Shown here in pieces: positions 52,232-59,956 of a DNA stretch of 64,000 bases. The translations under genes and the position numbers were made by a program. This DNA is from Bacteroidota bacterium. GTDB lineage: Bacteria; Bacteroidota; Bacteroidia; Palsa-948. Positions within the stretch are counted from its first letter, which is position 1; each line of letters begins with the position of its first letter. The notes below the pieces were generated by a model. That model saw nothing but the letters and a program-made list of their open reading frames with translations. It did no database searches and was not told where the DNA came from. The DNA lies in assembly GCA_016195025.1 (NCBI GenBank), contig JACQAL010000018.1, positions 62,001 through 126,000 on the forward strand. Direction: 5' to 3'.

Positions 52232-53395
52232 ATGAAAAAAATCTTACTCCTATCTTTTTTGATTTTGCAAATAGCAATTTCAAATGCGCAGCCGAACATT
52301 GTAATAAATGCTAATCCGGCTTCATCGTCTCCGTGCGACACTTGTTTTATTTTTTCTGCAAACCTGAATGGCTGGGGAACTGCTCCTTTCGCGTATGAAT
52401 GGAACATTAACAATCCGCCCGTGGCAACCGGCACCAGTGCAACCATCAGTCATTGCTTTAATCATATTCCCAATGCTGGCGATACAATTTATTTAAAAGT
52501 TACGGATGCTTTCGGGCAGATTGGCTACGGTTTTATGATAATGAATTCCATTTATCCGATTTTAAATGCAGTGCATTCTATTTGCATCGTTACTGTGGAC
52601 AGCGCATCGGGAAAAAATATAGTCGTATGGGAACAATCAACCGATACAACGGTGGCTTCCTATAATCTTTTCAAAGAAACCACTATGTCAGGTGTGTATG
52701 CGCTCGTTGGAAATATTCTTAGAAATAGTTTCAGCATTTTTCTCGATACATCCTCTCATCCCGAACAGGTTGCAGCGCGATATAAAATTTCCATGCTTGA
52801 TCATTGCGGTTTTGAATCACAGGAAAGCAGTGCAGTAAAAACAATTCATCTTACTGTGAGCGCGGGCTTGCCCGGCACATGGAATTTAAATTGGGATAAT
52901 GCGGAAGGATTTCCCGTGGTGAAATTCAGAATCTGGAGAAAGCATGCTTCGCAAAACCCAATGCTGATTGACAGCGTTCAAAGTTCTCTCAATTCTTATT
53001 CGGATGTGAATGCTCCTGCCGGTTTGATTCATTATTTTCTCGAAGCAATTTCCACGAACGTTTGCTATCCTTCCATGAAAGGATTTTTTTCTTCGTTTTC
53101 AAATTTTGTAGATAATTCCGCTTTTCTCGGAGTGAATGAAGAAGATATTTCAAAAAATATTTCTGTTAACCCGAACCCGTTTTCAACTTCTGCCATATTT
53201 ACGATAGATTCTGGAGTGAGAGTTCAGAATTCAAGATTTGAACTATTTGATGTATTCGGAAAGCAAGTTAAAAGTTTTCAAGTTACAAGCCAAAGGTTTG
53301 AAATTGTAAGAGGAAACTTTCCGAGCGGAATTTATTTTTATAAGCTTTGTGATGAAAATAAAATAATCAGCTCAGGAAAAATCATTATTCAATAA
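52232..53395 (+). CDS. T9SS cargo protein with fibronectin-like repeats
   Basis: 387 residues. Signal peptide (ILLLSFLILQIAISNAQ), a PKD-like module (CDTCFIFSANLNGWGTAPFAYEWNI), two fibronectin III-like domains (VVWEQSTDTTVASYNLFKETTMSGVYALVG; NLNWDNAEGFPVVKFRIWRK), and a type A T9SS sorting tail (SVNPNPFSTSAIFTI ... FELFDVFGKQVKSF ... SGIYFYKLCDENKIISSGKIIIQ). Probably secreted or surface-bound; ligand unknown. Promoter and operator suggest control by the regulator encoded at 57701. The next gene begins seven bases after the stop. Confidence 0.85.
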   Translation: MKKILLLSFLILQIAISNAQPNIVINANPASSSPCDTCFIFSANLNGWGTAPFAYEWNINNPPVATGTSATISHCFNHIPNAGDTIYLKVTDAFGQIGYGFMIMNSIYPILNAVHSICIVTVDSASGKNIVVWEQSTDTTVASYNLFKETTMSGVYALVGNILRNSFSIFLDTSSHPEQVAARYKISMLDHCGFESQESSAVKTIHLTVSAGLPGTWNLNWDNAEGFPVVKFRIWRKHASQNPMLIDSVQSSLNSYSDVNAPAGLIHYFLEAISTNVCYPSMKGFFSSFSNFVDNSAFLGVNEEDISKNISVNPNPFSTSAIFTIDSGVRVQNSRFELFDVFGKQVKSFQVTSQRFEIVRGNFPSGIYFYKLCDENKIISSGKIIIQ

Positions 53396-53402
53396 ATTGC
53401 CC

Positions 53403-54527
53403 GTGAAAAAAATTTACTTATTCATTCTGCCCACTCTGATTTGTTTTAAAATGCAGGCGCAATTGCCTGTAACGCTTCTTACAAATCTTGAATATCCTAA
53501 AGCTCTGTGGATTCAAGGGGGCAATGTTTATCTGACAGAAACGGCAGGACGGAATACAATTTACGGAGGAAAAATTTCTCTTGACAGGTATCGTATTTCC
53601 AACGGGCAGAAAACCGTTATGGTTAACAATCCTGAGAATTCAGATGCCTTAGTTTCGGCAAGTGACGGCAAAGTTTATTTATCATCTTACCAAAATTCTA
53701 TTCCCGGACAGTACGGAAAATTCAGCGTTGTTGATACGGGAACTTTTGTTGAAACACATCTGATGGACATTGCCATTGCATCAGATGATATGTTCATAGA
53801 AGCGAATGACAATATCAGCATTGCCGGCATGAGTGATCTTTCTTCAGCGAACAGTATTTATTATCTCACAGCAGGAAATTATACTTCTGCTGCCATTTTG
53901 CAGAACGGACTCGGAAGAGTATGGTGTATTTCAAAAAAAGGAAGCGATACGTATTTTTCCGATTTACATACGACATACTATTTTGGCCCGAACGGAATCA
54001 TACATACGTTCATGAATAAAAGTGTTATCTCAATCACGTTCAGTTCCAATTATCTGTTTTACGCAGATTATTTTTCGGGAACAGTGGGAAGAGTAAATCT
54101 TCAAACGATGGCTGACCAAATCCTTTTGTCGGGCTTGAATGCACCCATCAATGTCAGGTACGATGCGGGAACGAATAGTTTGTTTTTTTTAGAATCAGGA
54201 ACTGACGGTGCTCAGTACAAAGACGGAACGCTGAAAGTTCTGCGGAATGTGGACAGTTCGATAGCAGGTGTAGCATCTGAGGAAAATAATAATGCTGTGA
54301 AAATATTTCCCAACCCGTTTACTTCTTCAGCATCAGTTGAATTAAATTTTCCTGTTCAGGAAATGATTTTCGAACTATATGATGAATTTGGAAACATAGT
54401 AAAAAGCATTCGAGCCGCAAAAGAAAAGTTTGAAATTGAAAGACAATATCTTGCCGCAGGAATTTATTTCTACAAAATTTCTGACGTAGAAAAAATTATC
54501 GCAACTGGAAAATTAATTATTCAATAA
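53403..54527 (+). CDS. T9SS cargo protein, propeller-like
   Basis: 374 residues from GTG 53403 (a TTG two codons earlier is also possible), with signal peptide (KKIYLFILPTLICFKMQAQ). The body has repeated short strands with Trp/Tyr (YPKALWIQGGNVYLTE, DALVSASDGKVYLSSY, NSIYYLTAG, VISITFSSNYLFYADY), a beta-propeller pattern that I cannot assign to a named family. A type A T9SS tail ends the protein (IFPNPFTSSASVELNF ... FELYDEFGNIVKSI ... AGIYFYKISDVEKIIATGKLIIQ). The gene probably belongs to the transcript starting at 52232. Confidence 0.82.
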   Translation: MKKIYLFILPTLICFKMQAQLPVTLLTNLEYPKALWIQGGNVYLTETAGRNTIYGGKISLDRYRISNGQKTVMVNNPENSDALVSASDGKVYLSSYQNSIPGQYGKFSVVDTGTFVETHLMDIAIASDDMFIEANDNISIAGMSDLSSANSIYYLTAGNYTSAAILQNGLGRVWCISKKGSDTYFSDLHTTYYFGPNGIIHTFMNKSVISITFSSNYLFYADYFSGTVGRVNLQTMADQILLSGLNAPINVRYDAGTNSLFFLESGTDGAQYKDGTLKVLRNVDSSIAGVASEENNNAVKIFPNPFTSSASVELNFPVQEMIFELYDEFGNIVKSIRAAKEKFEIERQYLAAGIYFYKISDVEKIIATGKLIIQ

Positions 54528-54566
54528 ATCACGATGCAAAACATTAACTACATTCGTCACACTATC

Positions 54567-57500
54567 ATGCGGGCAAAAATTTTCTTAGCAATTATTTTTC
54601 TTTTCACAGGAAAATTATTTTCTCAGAACGATACACTTTTCTTCCGTCACTACAATCTGGAGCACGGGCTTTCCAACCGAAATGTTACTTCGGTGATTCA
54701 GGATAGTTTGGGTTTTATGTGGTATGGCACGCACGAAGGCATCAACAAATTTGACGGTTATAAATTTATTCCTTTCAAGCACGACCCGAAAAATCCAAAC
54801 TCGCTGGTGAGCGATGATGTGACTTGTCTTGCCGTGGAAAAAAACGGAATGATTTGGATTGGAACGAAAATGAAAGGCGTGAATCTTTTCAGTCCTTACT
54901 CGCACGAGTTTAAAATTTTTCATCACGATGAAAAAAATCCTTCTTCGCTGAGCGATGACCGAATTTCTTCTCTCTATGTGGACAGCATTCATCAGGTCAT
55001 CTGGATTGGAACTATGAACGGTTTAAATGCGCTTGATATAAAAACAAAAAAGATTTCTGTTTACAAGCACGATGAAAAAAATAATTTCAGCCAACGGACT
55101 GATTCCGACAATGTCGGGACATTGAGCAATGATAAAGTTACAGCAGTGAAAGTGGATAAAAAAGGAATTGTTTGGATTGGAACGGATGGGGGAGGGCTGA
55201 ACGTTTTTGATTATGACGCGAAAAAAATCTCATCTTATCAGCACGATGAAAAGAAAAATTCCGTCAGCACAAATATCATCAGAGATGTTTTTGTGGACAA
55301 GCAGCACACCGTTTGGATTGCAACTCCTAATTCTTTGAACTCACTGAATCCTGAAACAGGCGAATTCAAAATTTACAGGCACGATGAAAAAGATGAACAC
55401 TCGATTTGCAGCGATGACATCACGAGTGTTTACCAGGATAAATTTGGAAAAATATGGGCGGGAACCGCGCGCGAAGGATTATGCGTGTATTATCCGAACT
55501 CGGGAAAATTTTTTCTTTACTCGCACGAAAAAGAAGTACCGAATTCTTTAAGCAGTAATAAAATCAATACCCTTTCGCAGGGAAGGAGCGGAATGTTCTG
55601 GGCGGCAACGAGCGATGGAGGTCTCAATGCTTTCAGTCCGAAGACACTCAAGTTTAATTTATTTTCTCCCATTCCGAAAGGAGAAGATGAAAGTGTGTAT
55701 GAAAAAATTTCCTGCATGCTGACGGATAAAAATAAAAATCTTTTCATCGGTACAAAAGAAAACGGGATTTATGTCATAGGAGAAAATCACAAAGTGAAAA
55801 ATTTCAGGAAAGAAAAATCAAATGCTAATTCCATTTCCGATAATAATGTGAATTGCATTTTTCAGGATAAGGATGGAAAAATATTTACAGGAACAGATGC
55901 CGGTCTGAATGAATTTAATTCTTCTTCAGAAAAGTTCAGAAAAATTATTTTCGATAAAAATTATTCTGATGGCGAAATTTCCGCAGTGTATGAAGACCGC
56001 GACAATATGCTTTGGATTGGAACGAAGGACGGAAGTTTATTTTCCTTCGATGAAGCAAGCAATGTTTCTTCGGCTTACTCGAATAATAATAATTCTGGCG
56101 GGCAGTTGAGCGAAAATAATATTACGTGCATCACGCAATCGCAAAATGGAATCATCTGGATTGGAACGTACGGAAGCGGCTTGAAAAAATTTGACCGCAA
56201 GACAGGAAAATTTTTTATGTACCGCAGCGATGATAAAGTTGCTCATCCCATCGGTGGAAATTTCATTAACAAAATTTACGAGGGAAAAGACGGAGTTCTT
56301 TGGATTAGTACGCAAGGCGGAGGATTGAACGTGCTTCACCCGAACACAAATGATTTTACGGTTTACACAATGCTCGATGGCTTGCCGAATAATTCTCTCG
56401 GTTCAATTTTTCAAGATGATAGTTTGAAACTTTGGATTGGAACAGACAATGGAATTTGCAGATTAAGTTTTGACGGAGAAAAAATTCAGCAGTGCAGAAT
56501 GTTTGATATGATTGACGGTTTGCCCACAACAGAATTTTATGACGGAGCAATTTGCAGGAATCAGAATGGAAGAGTTCTTCTCTCCTGCAAAAAAGGTTTA
56601 ATCACTTTTCATCCCGACAGTTTGAAAAATAATCCGTACAAGCCGCCCGTCATCATTACAGATTTCATGCTCTTCAATAAAATCATTCAGCCGAATGATT
56701 CATCGGGCATTCTGAAAAATTCTATTTCAATTACGAAAGAATTATTTCTGAATCATAATCAAAATTCTTTTTCGTTTGAGTTCACCGCTATCAGTTTCAT
56801 CAACCCGATGAAAAATAAATACGCGTTTATGCTCGAAGGTTTTGACAAGGACTGGATTTTTCACAACGCGCAAAACCGCACGGCAACTTATACAAACCTT
56901 GACCCCGGAGAATATATTTTCAAAGTGAAGGCAAGCAACAACGATGGAATCTGGAATGAAGAAGGAACTTCTGTGAAAATTTTTATCGCGAGCCCGTATT
57001 ATAAAAAATGGTGGTTTGTTTTGCTTTGCGTTTTTTTCACTGCCTCAATCTGCTATACGATTTACTGGATTCGCCTGCAAAGAATTCTTGAGATGGAAAA
57101 AGTCCGCACGAACATTGCCCGCGATTTGCACGATGATATGGGTTCTGCGCTCAGCAGTATTTCCATTTACAACGAAGTGGCGAAAAAAATGACGGAAGAA
57201 AAAGTTCCTGAAGTTGCTTCTGTGCTTTCGAATATGGGCGATACTGCGCGCGAATCCATGGACAACATGAGCGACATCGTGTGGGCTATCAATCCGAAGA
57301 ATGATAAGTTCTCTGCGATTATGGAACGCCTGAGAATTTTTGCGAATCCAATTCTCGAAGCAAAAGAAATTCAACTTCATTTACAATTTTCAGAATCTCT
57401 CGGAGATTTGCAATTGCTGATGCAACACAGAAAAAATATTTATCTCATCCTGAAAGAAAGCATCAACAACATTGCAAAATATTCCGAAGCGAAAAATTGT

Positions 57501-57701
57501 TTTATCATAGTGGAAAAAAAGGAAAAGCGAATGAACATTCAAATCAAAGATGACGGAAAAGGTTTTGAAAAAACAGAACTCACGCTCGGAGGAAACGGAT
57601 TAATCAATATGAAAAATCGCGCGGAAGAATTAAATGGCTCGCTGAATATTTCTTCTGAAATTGTAAAAGGAACGATTGTGAATTTTCAATTTGAAATCTG
57701 A
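54567..57701 (+). CDS. Propeller-type sensor histidine kinase (Reg_prop, Y_Y_Y, HisKA_3)
   Basis: 1,044 residues from ATG 54567, which starts a good signal peptide (AKIFLAIIFLFTGKLFSQ); ATG 54534 is possible. A periplasmic sensor of two seven-bladed propellers made of Reg_prop repeats (VWIGTDGGGLNVFD pattern, about 12), then a Y_Y_Y domain (YAFMLEGFDKDWIFHNAQNRTATYTNLDPGEY), one transmembrane helix (WWFVLLCVFFTASICYTIYWI), and a cytoplasmic HisKA_3 kinase with phosphoacceptor His855 (ARDLHDDMGSALSSI) and ATPase motifs NNIAKYSEAKN, DDGKGF, GLINMKNRAEEL. No receiver or DNA-binding domain is fused, unlike typical hybrid systems. Its stop overlaps the regulator ATG by one base (TGATG). Confidence 0.92.
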   Translation: MRAKIFLAIIFLFTGKLFSQNDTLFFRHYNLEHGLSNRNVTSVIQDSLGFMWYGTHEGINKFDGYKFIPFKHDPKNPNSLVSDDVTCLAVEKNGMIWIGTKMKGVNLFSPYSHEFKIFHHDEKNPSSLSDDRISSLYVDSIHQVIWIGTMNGLNALDIKTKKISVYKHDEKNNFSQRTDSDNVGTLSNDKVTAVKVDKKGIVWIGTDGGGLNVFDYDAKKISSYQHDEKKNSVSTNIIRDVFVDKQHTVWIATPNSLNSLNPETGEFKIYRHDEKDEHSICSDDITSVYQDKFGKIWAGTAREGLCVYYPNSGKFFLYSHEKEVPNSLSSNKINTLSQGRSGMFWAATSDGGLNAFSPKTLKFNLFSPIPKGEDESVYEKISCMLTDKNKNLFIGTKENGIYVIGENHKVKNFRKEKSNANSISDNNVNCIFQDKDGKIFTGTDAGLNEFNSSSEKFRKIIFDKNYSDGEISAVYEDRDNMLWIGTKDGSLFSFDEASNVSSAYSNNNNSGGQLSENNITCITQSQNGIIWIGTYGSGLKKFDRKTGKFFMYRSDDKVAHPIGGNFINKIYEGKDGVLWISTQGGGLNVLHPNTNDFTVYTMLDGLPNNSLGSIFQDDSLKLWIGTDNGICRLSFDGEKIQQCRMFDMIDGLPTTEFYDGAICRNQNGRVLLSCKKGLITFHPDSLKNNPYKPPVIITDFMLFNKIIQPNDSSGILKNSISITKELFLNHNQNSFSFEFTAISFINPMKNKYAFMLEGFDKDWIFHNAQNRTATYTNLDPGEYIFKVKASNNDGIWNEEGTSVKIFIASPYYKKWWFVLLCVFFTASICYTIYWIRLQRILEMEKVRTNIARDLHDDMGSALSSISIYNEVAKKMTEEKVPEVASVLSNMGDTARESMDNMSDIVWAINPKNDKFSAIMERLRIFANPILEAKEIQLHLQFSESLGDLQLLMQHRKNIYLILKESINNIAKYSEAKNCFIIVEKKEKRMNIQIKDDGKGFEKTELTLGGNGLINMKNRAEELNGSLNISSEIVKGTIVNFQFEI

Positions 57702-58348
57702 TGGCAAAAAAAATAAAAGTTACACTGTATGACGATAACAACTCGCTGCGGAAAAGTTTGGAGCAATTGATTCAAACCTATCCCGATTTTGAATTGGCGG
57801 GAAGTTTTCCGAATCCGCTGCACATTCTTGACAACACAAAAGAAAAAACTCCCGATGTAATCCTGATGGATATTGATATGCCGGGAATGACGGGTATTGA
57901 AGCAGTGGAACTCGTTCATAAAAATTTTCCCGAAGTAAAAGTAGTGATGCAAACAGTTTTCGATGAAGACGAAAAAATTTTTCAATCCATCTGCAATGGA
58001 GCGGTAGGATATATTCTGAAAAAAACTCCGCCATTGCAAATTCTTGATTCAATCAAGCAGGCAAAAGATGGCGGTGCGCCAATGACTCCTTCCATTGCAA
58101 TAAAAATTCTGAAAATGTTCCGGCAGCAACCACCGCCACCCGAAGAAAAAGATAAAGTGGATTTAAGTTCGCGCGAGCAGGAAATTCTTTCAGCGCTCAC
58201 AAAAGGCATGAGCTATAAAATGATTGCCGAAGAAATTAAAATCGGAATTGATACCGTTCGCTTCCACATAAAAAATATTTATGAGAAACTACACGTTCAT
58301 TCAAATACCGAAGCGGTTTCGCGCGCGTTGAAAGAAGGACTAATCTAA
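57701..58348 (+). CDS. NarL/LuxR-family response regulator
   Basis: 215 residues. Receiver domain with Asp57 (VILMDIDMPGMTG), the conserved acidic pair DD11-12 and Lys in YILKKTP, then a LuxR-type helix-turn-helix (LSSREQEILSALTKGMSYKMIAEEIKIGIDTVRFHIKNIYEKL). It is the cognate regulator of the sensor kinase just upstream. The same palindrome is found before the genes at 52232 and 58532, and the regulator probably binds there. A hairpin of family A repeats follows and may end the transcript. Confidence 0.93.
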   Translation: MAKKIKVTLYDDNNSLRKSLEQLIQTYPDFELAGSFPNPLHILDNTKEKTPDVILMDIDMPGMTGIEAVELVHKNFPEVKVVMQTVFDEDEKIFQSICNGAVGYILKKTPPLQILDSIKQAKDGGAPMTPSIAIKILKMFRQQPPPPEEKDKVDLSSREQEILSALTKGMSYKMIAEEIKIGIDTVRFHIKNIYEKLHVHSNTEAVSRALKEGLI

Positions 58349-58432
58349 AATTCCAAAATACAAATCCCAAATAACAAACATTTTTTCATTCTTGGAATTT
58401 GTTTTTTGGGATTTGTTGGTTGAATTTCTTTG
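58349..58432. repeat. Repeat family A hairpin after the regulator gene
   Basis: CAAATCCCAAATAACAAA and TTTGTTTTTTGGGATTTG are inverted copies with one mismatch, preceded by AATTCCAAAATA and its counterpart TTGGAATT. It can work as a terminator of the sensor-regulator transcript. Confidence 0.65.
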
Positions 58433-58445
58433 AAATTTCGCCTAC

Positions 58446-58461
58446 CTACATTAAGATGTAG
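58446..58461. promoter_or_regulatory. Probable operator of the LuxR-type regulator, site 2
   Basis: CTACATTAAGATGTAG is a near-copy of the palindrome at 52158-52175 (CTACAT-N4-ATGTAG). Its centre is 31.5 bases before the first base of the -7 box at 58485, exactly as at the first site. Confidence 0.6.
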
Positions 58462-58484
58462 TTGATGACGCCTCGCGGTTGATA

Positions 58485-58492
58485 TACATTTG
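58485..58492 (+). promoter_or_regulatory. -7 box (TACATTTG) for the small propeller gene
   Basis: TACATTTG fits TAnnTTTG, 39 bases before the ATG at 58532, with the palindrome centred at about -42 of the expected start of transcription. Confidence 0.6.
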
Positions 58493-58531
58493 TTTTAAGA
58501 AACAAAAAAATCAACCACAAAAATCAAAACA

Positions 58532-59284
58532 ATGAAAACTATCATCTACGCTCCGCTCGCTGTAAACAGCAATTCAAATTCAATGGCGCTCAACTTAACC
58601 AAAGTTCCGTTCGCCATCGAAAACAAAATTGAGTTCAACATGGTTTCCATAAATATGTGGAACCGCATTTACAGAAAACAGGAAACTGCTGCTTATAATA
58701 AGGAAGCAAGCATCTGGTCACTGAACTTTATCAGCGCTGCACTTTTCAAAAAACTCAGCATGACAGTTGTGTTAGTGCTGCTCTCAATTTTTTCTTTCGG
58801 AAAAATTACTATCAATGATGCAGAAAAATTTGTTAACGCGAATTCAAAAATCACTGCCGTTGCTGAAACAGAAAAATTTCTCTGGATTGGAACGAATAAC
58901 GGAGTGGTTCGTGTGAACAAGAAAAATGAAAAAGCAGTTTATCTCACTGTTTCAAATTCAAAACTGCCTTCCAATAATGTTACTTCCATCTGTGTTCGTA
59001 AAGACGGCAATGTTTGGATAGGAACTGCAAATGGAATTTTGCGCTATGATAAATTTGCATACATCGTTGTAAATTCTGATAATTCACCTCTTGCAGAAAA
59101 CAAAATCACTTCAATAGTGGAAGACAAGAAGAATGATTTGTGGATTGGAACTTCGCATAGCGGATTAATGAAAGTTCATAATCTTTCTTACCAAATTTAC
59201 AACCCAAAAAAATCTCCGTTGAAAAGCGATAACATTGCTTCACTTACTACCGATGAACAAGGAAATGTATTTGTGAATAGGTAG
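58532..59284 (+). CDS. Small Reg_prop-repeat protein with internal signal anchor
   Basis: 250 residues. About 72 polar residues come first (NSNSMALNLTKVPFAIENK), then one hydrophobic segment (MTVVLVLLSIFSF), then four Reg_prop units (KFLWIGTNNGVVRVNKK, NVWIGTANGILRYDK, DLWIGTSHSGLMKVHN, and a final partial one), fewer than a full propeller. The repeats are those of the sensor kinase upstream, so it may be a decoy or accessory sensor, or it may pair with another half propeller. An internal ATG before the hydrophobic segment (58760) would give a normal signal peptide, and the start choice is therefore uncertain. Confidence 0.65.
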   Translation: MKTIIYAPLAVNSNSNSMALNLTKVPFAIENKIEFNMVSINMWNRIYRKQETAAYNKEASIWSLNFISAALFKKLSMTVVLVLLSIFSFGKITINDAEKFVNANSKITAVAETEKFLWIGTNNGVVRVNKKNEKAVYLTVSNSKLPSNNVTSICVRKDGNVWIGTANGILRYDKFAYIVVNSDNSPLAENKITSIVEDKKNDLWIGTSHSGLMKVHNLSYQIYNPKKSPLKSDNIASLTTDEQGNVFVNR

Positions 59285-59306
59285 AAATTAATAAATGTGG
59301 TTGTGT

Positions 59307-59338
59307 AAAGCGCTCTTCACCGGGCGCTTTATTTTTTT
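59307..59338. terminator. Intrinsic terminator between converging genes
   Basis: AAAGCGC and GCGCTTT form a stem with a T-run on the plus strand (ATTTTTTT); it can end the gene at 58532 and, with weaker context, the SPOR gene coming from the other side. Confidence 0.75.
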
Positions 59339-59777
59339 ACAGCGGAGGCAGTTCAATATCATCCTGCACAATGAACGCTCCCGGAAAATCATCTGAGATT
59401 TCCTGCAGAAGTTTATACGCTTCAAGTTTGGTTCGGAAATTTCCCACCCTGATTTTGAAATACGGCTGCTGGTAATCTAAGTAAGCCGGAATATCTTTAT
59501 ACTGCGAAGTGAATTTTGATTTTGTATCGAGCGCTTTTGCTTTCTCCGCGCCAAAATGAATTTGCACGCGGTAGCCCTTCATGGTTCCGCGCTTGGCTTC
59601 GTTAATCAAAACATGTTTCAGGATAAGTTCATTCACGCGTTTATCCTGAATGATTCCGCTGTCGGCAGCGAAAGCGCGGAGAGAATCGGATTGGCAATAA
59701 GAATTCAGAAAGAAGAAAAAAGAAATCAGAAGAAGTCCCGATTTTATCGGGATGCAAAGCCAATTTTTTTTTTTCAT
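59337..59777 (-). CDS. SPOR-domain exported protein
   Basis: 146 residues. Signal peptide (IKSGLLLISFFFFLNSYCQ), a linker, then a SPOR domain: GYRVQIHFGAEKAKALDTKSKF, YLDYQQPYFKIRVGNFRTKLEAYKLLQEISDDFPGAFIVQDDIELPPL. SPOR domains bind denuded glycan strands of peptidoglycan. A family E palindrome (59739-59757) is translated in the leader as CIPIKSGL. A -7 box TATTTTTG (59790-59783 on the minus strand) ends five bases before the ATG, so the mRNA is probably leaderless. Confidence 0.85.
   Translation of the reverse strand: MKKKNWLCIPIKSGLLLISFFFFLNSYCQSDSLRAFAADSGIIQDKRVNELILKHVLINEAKRGTMKGYRVQIHFGAEKAKALDTKSKFTSQYKDIPAYLDYQQPYFKIRVGNFRTKLEAYKLLQEISDDFPGAFIVQDDIELPPL
59739..59757. repeat. Repeat family E inside the SPOR signal peptide
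   Basis: TCCCGATTTTATCGGGAT palindrome; family also at 23407 and in the P3 stem of the SAM riboswitch. Confidence 0.6.
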
Positions 59778-59873
59778 TGAAACAAAAATAATAATTTCGA
59801 TGCTTGAACTTTATTCGGCAAAGTAATGATATTCGTCATGCTGTTAATAACTCTTTAACAAAAGAAAAAATTC

Positions 59874-59905
59874 TTGTTCAGGATATAAGAAAACTTTTAC
59901 TTTTG
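59874..59905 (+). promoter_or_regulatory. actA promoter (TTG-N21-TACTTTTG)
   Basis: TTG at 59874-59876 and TACTTTTG at 59898-59905, 21 bases apart. Transcription would begin near 59911, before the ATG at 59957 and after the more distant in-frame ATG at 59804, which decides the start. Confidence 0.7.
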
Positions 59906-59956
59906 TCACGCAATTGTCATAGAAATTTGCTCTTTTACAATGACCAAACTTATTTT

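Noticed and set aside
53260-53330. Possible family A insertion in the sorting domain (VKSFQVTSQRFEI)
   Set aside because: The paralogous tail in the next gene has the same length here, so nothing has been inserted.
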